Source: a virus. Taken from it: a stretch of DNA of 44,330 bases. Positions 18,393 through 24,579 of the stretch are shown here, piece after piece (positions within the stretch are counted from its first letter, which is position 1; the number at the start of each line of letters is the position of its first letter). The notes beneath the pieces are model-generated. The model was not told where the DNA came from. It did no database searches and worked only from the letters and a program-made list of their open reading frames with translations. The DNA lies in the IMG/VR virus record IMGVR_UViG_3300018083_000015, positions 1 through 44,330 of that record; one strand, written 5' to 3'. The position numbers and the translations under genes were made by a program.

Positions 18393-19909
18393 ACTTCACT
18401 TCCTAAAAATTCGTCGATATGTTGGTTAGTTTTATTTACCAGTTCCCAATCAAAATCAGTAGCTGGCGAGACTATATGTATCCCTACAGGGATTTCCCTC
18501 TCAGGAATATCATTAAAGCGTTTTGGTCTGCTCATTATTCCATAACGTAGAGCATCCATTGCGTGGTCGTTCTTTTTGATAGGAGTCTCTTTTGTATTCT
18601 TCCTATCTCGGGCTTTAGTTAAATGCCTATCCCAACGGTATTGAGTTACTTCACCTAGTAGGTTTTCACACCTACTAGTAATGATTAACTGCTGTTCTTT
18701 GAACATTCGTTGAACAAGTGTAATACCTGATTGGACGTCATTATTTCCCAGGGCGATGAATATACCGTTTTCCCCGTATTCAGATTGAATAGAACTACCC
18801 TTAATTGGGTCTTTCGACCGTATGGCTGGGTCTCCAACAGAATACTTAGTGGTGATCCCGAGAGATTGTCTGCGGTCTTTCCAGAGAGTGGCAATATCTC
18901 TGATGATCGTTTTATTGATGTAAATCTCATCGTAGATTATTATCTTCCCGTCCTCATTATACGCCGCAAACAAAATAGCTGTGTAGTTAGTATATCCGTG
19001 ATCCATCATTTGAAAATGAGACCACTCGTCTCTTAATATACTAAAACGATCAGACTGTACTAAGTCTGGACATACGTTCTTTTCCCGCTTAAAAGATTCT
19101 CCGTAGATCAATCCCGTGTGACTAATGTAATTACCAGTTCGCCGAGTACTTTTAGACTCGTCCGACATAGTAAGAGTAAGTCGCTCAAACGCTTCCTGCT
19201 TGATGTACGGGTTCTCATAAGTATCGGCTGCAACGATCTCTATGTCAATCTTCCTGTTTAGTCCAGGTAAGTATAAAGTATTGTAAGTCCAACTCATTTC
19301 CTGTAGGGGGGTCATTGTGATATACCAATCCCCATCAGTATCAATTAGACGAGTTAGACATTCTTCAAATATATCCTGCGGAGGCTCTTCATCAAACCAA
19401 ATGAAATGTCTACTTGTACCACCAAATTTATCTACGTCCTGTTCATAAGTCATAAACTCCATCGTGGAATCATTATTCAACGTGAGAATTTTATCTGTCT
19501 TACTGTAGGAATCTTCCCAACTATTGTTAATTAAAAATTTGGAGGGCATCCAGCGTTTAATCTCCGGAAGCATGATGAGCTTAAGTCCTCGGTCATTATC
19601 AACAGATACCCCTCTACCTCTAACGGGTGGTTTAGGGAAGTTGTTAATTCTATATGTGAATCCATCTATTCCTTGAAACTCATGTACGCCTGTTAAACGC
19701 ATAACTGTTTCAGCACCGCCGGATACAGTCTTACCTACACGGTTACCGCCCATCATCATCTTGCCCTTTTTCTTACTGGTAAGAAATTGGACTTGTTTTG
19801 GATGCGCCTTAAAACCGTAGATACCAGGAGCTTGCTTAGCTTTCCTTAATTGATTAATCAATAATCTCTTAAGGTCCTGCATAGGAACTGTATCTTCTTT
19901 ACGAGCCAT
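18389..19909 (-). CDS. Terminase large subunit (packaging ATPase-nuclease)
   Basis: About 506 residues from ATG 19909. A TTG at 19936 would add 9 residues and is less likely. The Walker A motif GGNRVGKT and the Walker B FIWFDEEPP mark the ATPase domain that drives DNA into the prohead. The C-terminal RNase H-like nuclease carries DHGYTNYTAILFAA, GDPAI and a late DHAMDALRYG motif with acidic metal ligands. Start overlaps the holin gene by 11 bases and the stop overlaps the zinc-protein gene by 4. Strong identification. The headful or cos mechanism cannot be told from sequence. Confidence 0.93.
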   Translation of the reverse strand: MARKEDTVPMQDLKRLLINQLRKAKQAPGIYGFKAHPKQVQFLTSKKKGKMMMGGNRVGKTVSGGAETVMRLTGVHEFQGIDGFTYRINNFPKPPVRGRGVSVDNDRGLKLIMLPEIKRWMPSKFLINNSWEDSYSKTDKILTLNNDSTMEFMTYEQDVDKFGGTSRHFIWFDEEPPQDIFEECLTRLIDTDGDWYITMTPLQEMSWTYNTLYLPGLNRKIDIEIVAADTYENPYIKQEAFERLTLTMSDESKSTRRTGNYISHTGLIYGESFKREKNVCPDLVQSDRFSILRDEWSHFQMMDHGYTNYTAILFAAYNEDGKIIIYDEIYINKTIIRDIATLWKDRRQSLGITTKYSVGDPAIRSKDPIKGSSIQSEYGENGIFIALGNNDVQSGITLVQRMFKEQQLIITSRCENLLGEVTQYRWDRHLTKARDRKNTKETPIKKNDHAMDALRYGIMSRPKRFNDIPEREIPVGIHIVSPATDFDWELVNKTNQHIDEFLGSEV

Positions 19910-20162
19910 CTTCTGATTTATCTCCACGAGCGGCAAATAGAATGTAGCCCATGTTGGGCCACTTCTTAGTAATAACCAGACTAGCTCTATAGAACATTCC
20001 CAATACTACGAAAATAATCGGGACGAATGGCAGCAAGTGTTCTACAGTTATGTTCCAGTCAAATATAATATTCAGACTAGTGAATAGAATTACTAGAATG
20101 GATGTATTAAATGCCGTCTTAATGGCTTGAAGATCTTCCTTTGTGAATTCAAATTTAGCCAT
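19899..20162 (-). CDS. Holin (two transmembrane segments)
   Basis: An 87-residue protein with a charged N-terminus, two hydrophobic spans (about residues 19-38, TSILVILFTSLNIIF, and 44-63, LLPFVPIIFVVLGMFY) and a basic/acidic C-terminal tail. Position directly after the amidase gene and AAGGATG ribosome site fit the membrane-lesion protein of a lysis cassette. Together with the amidase and the 36-residue TM peptide it would release progeny. Class I/II assignment is open. Confidence 0.75.
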   Translation of the reverse strand: MAKFEFTKEDLQAIKTAFNTSILVILFTSLNIIFDWNITVEHLLPFVPIIFVVLGMFYRASLVITKKWPNMGYILFAARGDKSEDGS

Positions 20163-20163
20163 C

Positions 20164-21030
20164 TCATCCTTCGGCTCTCACAGTAATGATGACGTGACAC
20201 TTAGTTGAGAAATATAAGCTAACTACCCCATTACTTACAGGAGCACTGAAAGTATGAGGAATTGGTTTATTTATATCATCTTGAGTCCAATTAGAGAAAG
20301 AGTCTGTTGGACCCAATCCTGCGTATCCTGCTTCAGCTGTAAGAGGAATAGCAGTAACTGTAATTTCTGCATCAACAACACTTGCGGAACGAGGCTTAAT
20401 ATCAAAAGACCTAGCACCAGTAACAGGACTATTAGATTCCCTGGTGTCAATAATTCGTCTGGGGATTCGGAGTGTTTCCATGTCATCCTTACTTCTTTCT
20501 ACTGGATAAAAGGTTTTGTTCTGAATTAAACTATAAATTTTATCTCCGGGACAAGCAGTTTGTGCCATATCTCTGTGTCCATTTATAATTAATTCTCGAC
20601 CTATTCTATCAATAACTGATTGATATAATTTTCTGACTCCATTAACTAATTGTGCGGATGGAATATCTGGGACACCAGCAATTAATAGACATGAGAAGAT
20701 CTCTAAGTTATCCCCTATAGTTGGGCTGTCCATCCCGTAGTTGTTTTCCATCCCATTTGAAGCAGCCCTATAAGTATCCCCTCTACCTTCATAAGTGCTT
20801 CCGCTCAGACCTACAGCTGAGGAGTATCCAAAACTATACCCTCTATTATTTTGGTAGTCTTTTTGAATACTATTCAGTATAGCTTGTTCTGACTTACCGG
20901 CATATGAATTTGAGTCCCCGGTATAATGGATGTTGAAAAATCTGATGTCTTTGGGATTCCAAGAAGGTCCAGTTATAGGTGGACTCGTTGAGTAGAGCCA
21001 CTCGTTTCTATTAAAATCATAATCTATCAT
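20164..21030 (-). CDS. Endolysin: N-acetylmuramoyl-L-alanine amidase (PGRP fold)
   Basis: A 288-residue enzyme. Residues ~30-170 match the amidase_2/PGRP fold, with zinc ligands in NIHYTG (His35), GHRD and TACPGD (Cys). It would cut the lactyl-amide bond of peptidoglycan. Residues ~180-288 are a separate beta domain beginning RIPRRIIDTRESNSPVTGAR. This R-xx-DTR motif is common in secreted actinobacterial proteins and may serve wall binding. No signal peptide, so export would need the holin. ATG overlaps the stop of the upstream TM peptide (TGATG). Confidence 0.88.
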   Translation of the reverse strand: MIDYDFNRNEWLYSTSPPITGPSWNPKDIRFFNIHYTGDSNSYAGKSEQAILNSIQKDYQNNRGYSFGYSSAVGLSGSTYEGRGDTYRAASNGMENNYGMDSPTIGDNLEIFSCLLIAGVPDIPSAQLVNGVRKLYQSVIDRIGRELIINGHRDMAQTACPGDKIYSLIQNKTFYPVERSKDDMETLRIPRRIIDTRESNSPVTGARSFDIKPRSASVVDAEITVTAIPLTAEAGYAGLGPTDSFSNWTQDDINKPIPHTFSAPVSNGVVSLYFSTKCHVIITVRAEG

Positions 21031-21140
21031 CAGCGGCCTCGAATGTGAATGACAATCCAGATGATTAATGCAATAATGGCTAAAACTACTAGGACTGTAA
21101 TTAGACTTACATTGGTATCTGCTATCATACTTATAAACAT
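21030..21140 (-). CDS. 36-residue single-TM peptide of the lysis cassette
   Basis: A short frame begins with ATG 21140, preceded by AAGAGGG-N3, and ends TGA overlapping the amidase ATG by one base (TGATG). The peptide has one clear membrane span (LITVLVVLAIIALIIWIVI, residues 13-31) and a basic end HIRGR, giving N-out/C-in topology. It sits 11 bases after the terminase small subunit gene. It could be a pinholin, antiholin or regulator of the holin. Small size makes database support essential, but ribosome site and coupling are good. Confidence 0.65.
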   Translation of the reverse strand: MFISMIADTNVSLITVLVVLAIIALIIWIVIHIRGR

Positions 21141-21151
21141 AATCCCTCTTT

Positions 21152-21949
21152 CTAATTATTTTTGAGTAGTTCCCCTACAGGGGTATCTTCGAGTTCTGTG
21201 GCTATTGTATCTATGATGGATGCGTCTACGTGCTTTACTAGGATTTCTAGTAAAGTAATAATCATGAATTGGAGGTTCATATTGTTTTCTGATTGTGCGG
21301 GTTTGAATCTGCCCGTCAATTCATGGTAGTACTTAATTGCTTGGAGATCTTCCTTCTGAATAAGATGAGATAATGAATTGGCTGCATTGATTTCACTAAC
21401 TGTCTCTAATTGCTTTTTAACCATCTTTTGTGCGTATTCGAAGTACGAGGGAATGTTCATCCAACTCGTCCAAGTAGCTTCGGAGATACCTAATGGTTTG
21501 AGATCTTTCATTCGTGCGCCGAATGATTTGGTAGAGCTTTGGTCACAGATCTTCTGGCAAGCTAATACGAATAACGGATCGTACTTGCTATCATTTTTAA
21601 GATTGAGATTTTTGATCTTATTAAATTGATAAGTAGGAGTGCCCCACTTTTGCAATTTGGAGTTAATTGTTTTTTCAAGAAGAATCTCGAGTTCCTTTAA
21701 TTCTATTCCTTCTACGTAATGCTCTAATAGAATACTGGGGGGAGGAAGCTCATTGTTCTCATTAAAATATACTACTATTATTGTAGTAAGGTTAGAAATG
21801 AATTGATCTGTAGGATCAAAGAGTTGAATTAGATTCGTCGCACTTTGCTCTGGATAGCCTAATTTTTCTGTGGAAAAGGAATCTAATACTTGTTTTATTT
21901 CTTCATTCAACTCTTCATTTTTTTGTAAATTAAATGCGAATTGATCCAT
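21152..21949 (-). CDS. Probable terminase small subunit
   Basis: A 265-residue protein. The segment MKDLKPLGISEATWTSWMN followed ~45 residues later by LIQKEDLQAIKYYHELTG matches the pattern of HTH-type small terminases (GIS..TW..W, then ...DxQAIKLYFELTG). These bind pac/cos DNA and hand it to the large subunit. It is the first gene of the leftward late operon, three genes before the large subunit. The N-terminal ~120 residues are not recognised. Ribosome site is GGATGG-N3. Confidence 0.65.
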   Translation of the reverse strand: MDQFAFNLQKNEELNEEIKQVLDSFSTEKLGYPEQSATNLIQLFDPTDQFISNLTTIIVVYFNENNELPPPSILLEHYVEGIELKELEILLEKTINSKLQKWGTPTYQFNKIKNLNLKNDSKYDPLFVLACQKICDQSSTKSFGARMKDLKPLGISEATWTSWMNIPSYFEYAQKMVKKQLETVSEINAANSLSHLIQKEDLQAIKYYHELTGRFKPAQSENNMNLQFMIITLLEILVKHVDASIIDTIATELEDTPVGELLKNN

Positions 21950-22025
21950 TTTCCATCCAAATTAATTGATTTCCCAAGTTAAACTGGGAGCCGTCGTAAT
22001 AATGAGTGGGGGTTTTCCGAGGAAC

Positions 22026-22054
22026 AGTTAAGCATGCCTAACATCGCACGTCAA
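22026..22054 (-). promoter_or_regulatory. Candidate leftward late promoter
   Basis: Reading leftward, TTGACG (22054-22049), a 17-base spacer and TTAACT (22031-22026) form a sigma70-like promoter about 75 bases upstream of the terminase small subunit gene. The -10 is weak (3 of 6). The palindrome at 22027-22042 covers the -10 and spacer, so binding there would block it. The only start for the whole structural arm I could find. Confidence 0.45.
22027..22042. promoter_or_regulatory. GCATGC-centred operator-like palindrome, copy 1
   Basis: GTTAAGCATGCCTAAC is palindromic at 14 of 16 positions and overlaps the leftward promoter -10. A related palindrome, TAAAGCATGCCTTA, lies at 23963-23976, and a weaker relative TAGGTATGCCTA lies at 22099-22110. 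Repetition next to promoters suggests a phage repressor site. The protein is unknown. Confidence 0.45.
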
Positions 22055-22115
22055 GTCACCCTCATATCTGGTATTCGTGCCGGCCAATTAATTCAATTAG
22101 GTATGCCTATCTTAT

Positions 22116-22148
22116 TTACCCACAACTTTTTCCACAGGGTGTGTATAA
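22116..22148. other. Cluster of DnaA-box-like sequences, candidate origin
   Basis: Within 33 bases are TTACCCACA (22116-22124), TTTTCCACA (22128-22136), each one mismatch from TTATNCACA, and TGTGTATAA (22140-22148), an exact inverted match. The cluster lies at the divergence of the two transcription arms, a common place for a phage origin. Flanking AT-rich DNA could open. Function is inferred from motif density. Confidence 0.45.
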
Positions 22149-22177
22149 AGATCCGGATAACTAATCGGTCAAATGCG

Positions 22178-22206
22178 TTGTGCATTCCGGCGGATTCCTG
22201 TTTAAT
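22178..22206 (+). promoter_or_regulatory. Candidate rightward early promoter (leaderless start)
   Basis: TTGTGC (22178-22183), a 17-base spacer and TTTAAT (22201-22206) form a rightward promoter. Transcription would begin about seven bases on, at the A of the ATG at 22213, so the mRNA would be leaderless, a frequent arrangement in actinobacteria. The -35 matches only three of six bases. Confidence 0.45.
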
Positions 22207-22212
22207 AGGGGT

Positions 22213-22434
22213 ATGACAACACCGACCCGCAAGTCACTAGGCGAAATGAATCAGCAGGAAATCTGCGAGGCTATTTCGTTCGGACATATGCACCTGCTTA
22301 CGACCGACGAAATTACGGCGGTTTATTCGTGGACTGTTCAATTGAACGGTTTGGTCCGACTCGAAATGAATCGGCGGGTCGATGAGGCTTCAAAGCTGAT
22401 CGCTCGTTTCTCAGAATTGAAAGGGGGTGAGTGA
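22213..22434 (+). CDS. First rightward gene, small unknown protein
   Basis: A 73-residue protein from ATG 22213 (MTTPTRKSLGEMNQQEICEA). It is helical and charged, with LTTDEITAVYSWTVQLNGLV in the middle and no membrane span. The predicted promoter places the transcript start at the ATG itself. A GGGG four bases upstream could serve as a weak ribosome site on a longer mRNA. It is the first gene of the right arm, so probably among the earliest expressed and a candidate host-takeover protein. Family not recognised. Confidence 0.6.
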   Translation: MTTPTRKSLGEMNQQEICEAISFGHMHLLTTDEITAVYSWTVQLNGLVRLEMNRRVDEASKLIARFSELKGGE

Positions 22435-22435
22435 A

Positions 22436-22633
22436 ATGATGAAAGATACTCACGAGGTGTTCGACAATCAGACACAGACTGTTTGTCATCAGGGAGATGA
22501 GGCTAGCTGCCGACTGTACGTCAACAATGCAGCGTACTTGTTCAGTCTCCCTCGTTCAAAGTTCACAATTCAATCGTTCGGTATGCACGCTGCATCAAAG
22601 CGCAGTCGCCGAAACCATCCAACAAGCAAGTAA
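22436..22633 (+). CDS. Small unknown early protein
   Basis: A 65-residue protein from ATG 22436 (MMKDTHEVFDNQTQTVCHQG), with GGGGGTGA seven bases upstream. Two Cys and several His near the N-terminus (CHQGDEASC) might bind metal. The C-terminus is basic (KRSRRNHPTSK). It starts two bases after the upstream stop. A GTG at 22427 would add three residues. Real-gene status rests on the strong ribosome site and spacing. Confidence 0.5.
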   Translation: MMKDTHEVFDNQTQTVCHQGDEASCRLYVNNAAYLFSLPRSKFTIQSFGMHAASKRSRRNHPTSK

Positions 22634-22643
22634 CTCAACTGTC

Positions 22644-22668
22644 CTGAGCATGACGATAAACTGCTCAG
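22644..22668 (+). ncRNA. Conserved small hairpin, copy 1
   Basis: CTGAGCA (22644-22650) pairs with TGCTCAG (22662-22668), a 7-bp stem around an 11-base loop TGACGATAAAC. The same architecture recurs at 23592-23614 and 33015-33035, with TG at the loop start and AAAC at its end in all copies. The hairpin ends directly before the AAAGG ribosome site of the 22680 gene, so it may control translation. Confidence 0.6.
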
Positions 22669-22679
22669 AAAGGTTAGCC

Positions 22680-22883
22680 ATGCTCAAGTTTCCTAAGTAC
22701 ACACTCTATCCCGACAAAGATGATCGTTACCACGTTTACTACAATGATGGATGCAGCGATGAATACTGCATCTCAGGTCCAATGGGAGCTAAGCGAGATT
22801 ACCTCACTAAGCTGATTGCTAATCACGAGGAGGTTGTTAACTATGACTGGACACCGTTTGAACTGCCCATCAAGTCTGACTAA
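22680..22883 (+). CDS. Small acidic, aromatic-rich early protein
   Basis: A 67-residue protein from ATG 22680 with AAAGG upstream. Rich in Tyr, Asp and Lys (YTLYPDKDDRYHVYYNDGCS), with two Cys separated by seven residues and a mixed alpha/beta pattern. A conserved hairpin precedes the ribosome site and an intrinsic terminator lies 73 bases after the stop, so it closes the first rightward transcription unit. A longer in-frame start at 22497 would overlap the previous gene and lacks a ribosome site. Function unknown. Confidence 0.65.
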   Translation: MLKFPKYTLYPDKDDRYHVYYNDGCSDEYCISGPMGAKRDYLTKLIANHEEVVNYDWTPFELPIKSD

Positions 22884-22955
22884 ACCTGATTGTATCACGG
22901 CATGGCACAAAGGTGTCAAACGTGGTCAAAGAAAAACCAAAAAAGTTTTCAACAG

Positions 22956-22980
22956 CCCCCTACTTCGGTAGGGGGTTTTG
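22956..22980 (+). terminator. Intrinsic terminator with TTCG tetraloop
   Basis: CCCCCTAC, loop TTCG, GTAGGGGG, then TTTTG. A perfect 8-bp GC-rich stem with a stable tetraloop ends the transcription unit 22213-22883. An A-rich tract upstream would also allow reverse-strand use. The small open frame across it (22890-23084) is therefore not believed. Confidence 0.9.
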
Positions 22981-23213
22981 TTGTTCAGAGTAAGCTTAAA
23001 TTTCGCTCCCGCTCGGTCGCATCATCATTTAGGCCAACTTGCAAAAAACAACCTAGCTTGCAAAAAGCAAGTCAGCTTGTTTAAAAAAATTTCCGAGATA
23101 TCTGAGAAACTTGTTGTGTTTCTCTCTCAGAGGGAGTAGATTATCTCTTGTAAGGGAGTGCGAGCGCAAAGAGCGCAAGCGAAAAAGCCCAGGATCGGAG
23201 GTGTACAAAACAA
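22976..23213 (+). other. Leader region with repeat A and short hairpins
   Basis: No gene is seen here. After the terminator come repeat A (23004-23035), then two TTGCAAAAA tracts with a CTTGCAAAAAGCAAG hairpin (5-bp stem, about 23056-23070). A 7-bp hairpin GAGAAAC/GTTTCTC follows at 23104-23124. A GGAGGTG ribosome site precedes ATG 23214. The set looks like a structured 5' leader. A TTGCAA-N17-TTAAAA promoter-like pair over the hairpin tract is weak. Confidence 0.5.
23004..23035 (+). repeat. Post-terminator repeat, copy A
   Basis: The sequence GCTCCCGCTCGGTCGCATCA followed by TCATTTAGGCC corresponds to copy B at 23893-23923 and copy C at 24591-24626. The shared core is CTCC-G...GTCGCAT(T/C)AT, then TTAGGCC or a variant. 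Each copy follows an intrinsic terminator and precedes the next transcription unit. Confidence 0.55.
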
Positions 23214-23552
23214 ATGGCAGCACAAAAGCCGGAGCAGGAACCGGAGACAGCAGTCGAGGAGGATACCGCTAAAAAGCGGGGTGCTCTCAAAACCGTTGTT
23301 GAGGATAAGCTCCTTGCAAAGTGCATGTCGGGAGATATTTGGGATCTCACTGAGGAAGAAATTACCTCAGCGAAAAAGACCCTAGATAAATTCCGGGGTG
23401 TCACTGCAAAGGCTTACAAGTCATTCGACAAGCGACTCACAGAATTGCGTGAGCTCAAAGGTTCGGATTATTTGAAGGAAGTTCAGCACTTCCGTAAGCC
23501 CCGCAAGGCCGGTGATCCTGACAGCTCTCTCTTGGATGATCTCGACTATTAG
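23214..23552 (+). CDS. Early protein of a duplicated family (copy 1)
   Basis: A 112-residue charged helical protein. It aligns over most of its length with the 24138-24506 product: KKRGALKTVVEDKLLAKCMS versus VKRGTLKAVIEDKILSDLMS, GDIWDLTEEEI versus GNIWEYTEDEI, and LKGSDYLKEVQHFRKPR versus LNGSDYLKEAEYFRKPR. The N-terminus is Glu/Lys disordered and the C-terminus acidic (LLDDLDY). GGAGGTG lies ten bases upstream. Codon use is more G+C-rich than in the second copy, so the pair has diverged or one was acquired separately. Function unknown. Confidence 0.75.
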   Translation: MAAQKPEQEPETAVEEDTAKKRGALKTVVEDKLLAKCMSGDIWDLTEEEITSAKKTLDKFRGVTAKAYKSFDKRLTELRELKGSDYLKEVQHFRKPRKAGDPDSSLLDDLDY

Positions 23553-23591
23553 TCGGGACATCTAGCAGGGAAACAAAACCGAGGGTAATCC

Positions 23592-23614
23592 TGAGCATGA
23601 TGAAAAACTGCTCA
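23592..23614 (+). ncRNA. Conserved small hairpin, copy 2
   Basis: TGAGCA (23592-23597) pairs with TGCTCA (23609-23614) around the 11-base loop TGATGAAAAAC. Stem sequence and loop ends match copy 1 at 22644-22668. It lies in the short gap before the 23644 gene, upstream of its AGGAAAGG ribosome site. Confidence 0.6.
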
Positions 23615-23643
23615 ACTATCCTACAGGAAAGGTGGTGGTAAGA

Positions 23644-23847
23644 ATGAACATGCGGCCCGAAGCTATGCGGTCTTTTGTCAGTGAGGTTGCTTCTCATCAG
23701 GATGAGGAGAATCCTCTCGCTGACATGGACATCTGGGAATTGCGAGCAGCGCAGAAAAACCTCAAGGAAATTCAGAGGTTTATTCGGCTGGCAATTGCTC
23801 AGCAGCGGGGAATGATCTCCGGCGATAACTACCTCTCGAACTACTGA
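23644..23847 (+). CDS. Small early helical protein, possible third paralogue
   Basis: A 67-residue protein from ATG 23644. DMDIWELRAAQKNLKEIQRF resembles the GDIWDLTEEEITSAKKTLDKF segment of the 23214 product, so it could be a shortened family member. It is helical, charged and soluble. An AGGAAAGG element and a conserved hairpin precede it. A GTG at 23632 could add four residues. An intrinsic terminator follows within 10 bases. Confidence 0.65.
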   Translation: MNMRPEAMRSFVSEVASHQDEENPLADMDIWELRAAQKNLKEIQRFIRLAIAQQRGMISGDNYLSNY

Positions 23848-23853
23848 GAGAAG

Positions 23854-23883
23854 AAGCCTCTCCCTTGAAAGAGGGAGAGGCTT
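23854..23883 (+). terminator. Intrinsic terminator
   Basis: A 12-bp perfect stem, AAGCCTCTCCCT pairing with AGGGAGAGGCTT, has a 6-base TGAAAG loop. It is followed by AAATTTATT rather than a pure T run. The stem is symmetric enough to work for either strand. It ends the unit 23214-23847. Confidence 0.8.
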
Positions 23884-23892
23884 AAATTTATT

Positions 23893-23923
23893 GCTCCGCA
23901 GGCGTCGCATTATCTGTTAGGCC
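23893..23923 (+). repeat. Post-terminator repeat, copy B
   Basis: GCTCCGCAGGCGTCGCATTA followed by TCTGTTAGGCC corresponds to copies A and C. It lies ten bases after the terminator at 23854-23883 and upstream of the 24138 promoter. In this copy AGGCG can pair with CGCCT just downstream, holding the core in a loop. Confidence 0.55.
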
Positions 23924-23962
23924 CGCCTACCATTAATTATTAGGTGAGCTTAATTGAATTAA

Positions 23963-23976
23963 TAAAGCATGCCTTA
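23963..23976. promoter_or_regulatory. GCATGC-centred operator-like palindrome, copy 2
   Basis: TAAAGCATGCCTTA mirrors the 22027-22042 palindrome (TTAAGCATGCCTAA core). It sits 22 bases upstream of the -35 of the promoter for the 24138 gene, a location suited to a regulator acting on that promoter. Confidence 0.45.
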
Positions 23977-23998
23977 CATCTATTATGGCACCATTTTT

Positions 23999-24027
23999 TT
24001 GACATCAATTCTTCTATGTGATAGTAT
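23999..24027 (+). promoter_or_regulatory. Strong sigma70-type promoter
   Basis: A perfect TTGACA (23999-24004), a 17-base spacer and TAGTAT (24022-24027). The expected start near 24034 gives a leader of about 100 bases ahead of ATG 24138. A second TTGACA at 24057-24062 has no well-spaced -10. This is among the best promoters in the window. Confidence 0.75.
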
Positions 24028-24137
24028 GTATTTGGATTAATAAATCCACTGGCTCCTTGACAATTAAAGAGAAACCCGATTCCTGGTCAATTCATATCTA
24101 TAGTTAAGTCCGTAATTCAAACTATGAAAGGTATGAA

Positions 24138-24506
24138 ATGACTACTAAGTCCAATAATGAGGCTGCAATCAATGAGACTGTTCAAACTGCTGCTAAAGCA
24201 GTTAAGCGGGGCACATTGAAAGCAGTAATTGAAGATAAGATTCTGTCCGATTTGATGTCTGGCAACATTTGGGAATACACCGAAGATGAAATTATCGCTA
24301 AGGTGGAATTGGCCCATAAGTTCCAGAAATTGATCGCTCAAGCCTTTAAGAAATTCGATAAGGTTCTTGAGGAATGCCGTCAATTGAACGGGTCGGACTA
24401 CTTGAAAGAGGCTGAATACTTTAGGAAGCCTCGCTCGAAGAAGAATAATTCCGATACGAATCTGTTGGACGAATTGTCAATGGATGATGAGGAAGATTCA
24501 GAATAA
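24138..24506 (+). CDS. Early protein of a duplicated family (copy 2)
   Basis: A 122-residue charged helical protein paralogous to the 23214 product over residues ~20-105 (conserved KRG.LK.V.EDK, G.IW, GSDYLKE and FRKPR). The C-terminus is acidic (LSMDDEEDSE). It has its own strong promoter, a GAAAGGT ribosome site and a terminator, so it is a single-gene unit likely made in large amounts early. The conserved GSDYLKE...FRKPR block may be the functional face. No family recognised. Confidence 0.75.
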   Translation: MTTKSNNEAAINETVQTAAKAVKRGTLKAVIEDKILSDLMSGNIWEYTEDEIIAKVELAHKFQKLIAQAFKKFDKVLEECRQLNGSDYLKEAEYFRKPRSKKNNSDTNLLDELSMDDEEDSE

Positions 24507-24539
24507 TTGAATGATGGATTGACCAGGAATCAAATTAAT

Positions 24540-24579
24540 AGCCCCGATCTGATTAGAAATAATTGGATCGGGGCTTTTT
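24540..24579 (+). terminator. Intrinsic terminator
   Basis: AGCCCCGATC (24540-24549) pairs with GATCGGGGCT (24566-24575), followed directly by TTTTT. A perfect 10-bp stem. It ends the single-gene unit 24138-24506. Confidence 0.9.

Noticed and set aside
22034-22216. Rightward 60-residue frame across the DnaA-box cluster
   Set aside because: No ribosome site, covers promoters and operator, and the peptide looks non-coding.
22890-23084. Rightward 64-residue frame after the first transcription unit
   Set aside because: It spans a perfect terminator and repeat A, and has no ribosome site.
24057-24104. Second promoter before the 24138 gene (TTGACA at 24057, TATAGT at 24099)
   Set aside because: The spacer would be 36 bases, far outside the workable range. 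The promoter at 23999-24027 is preferred.
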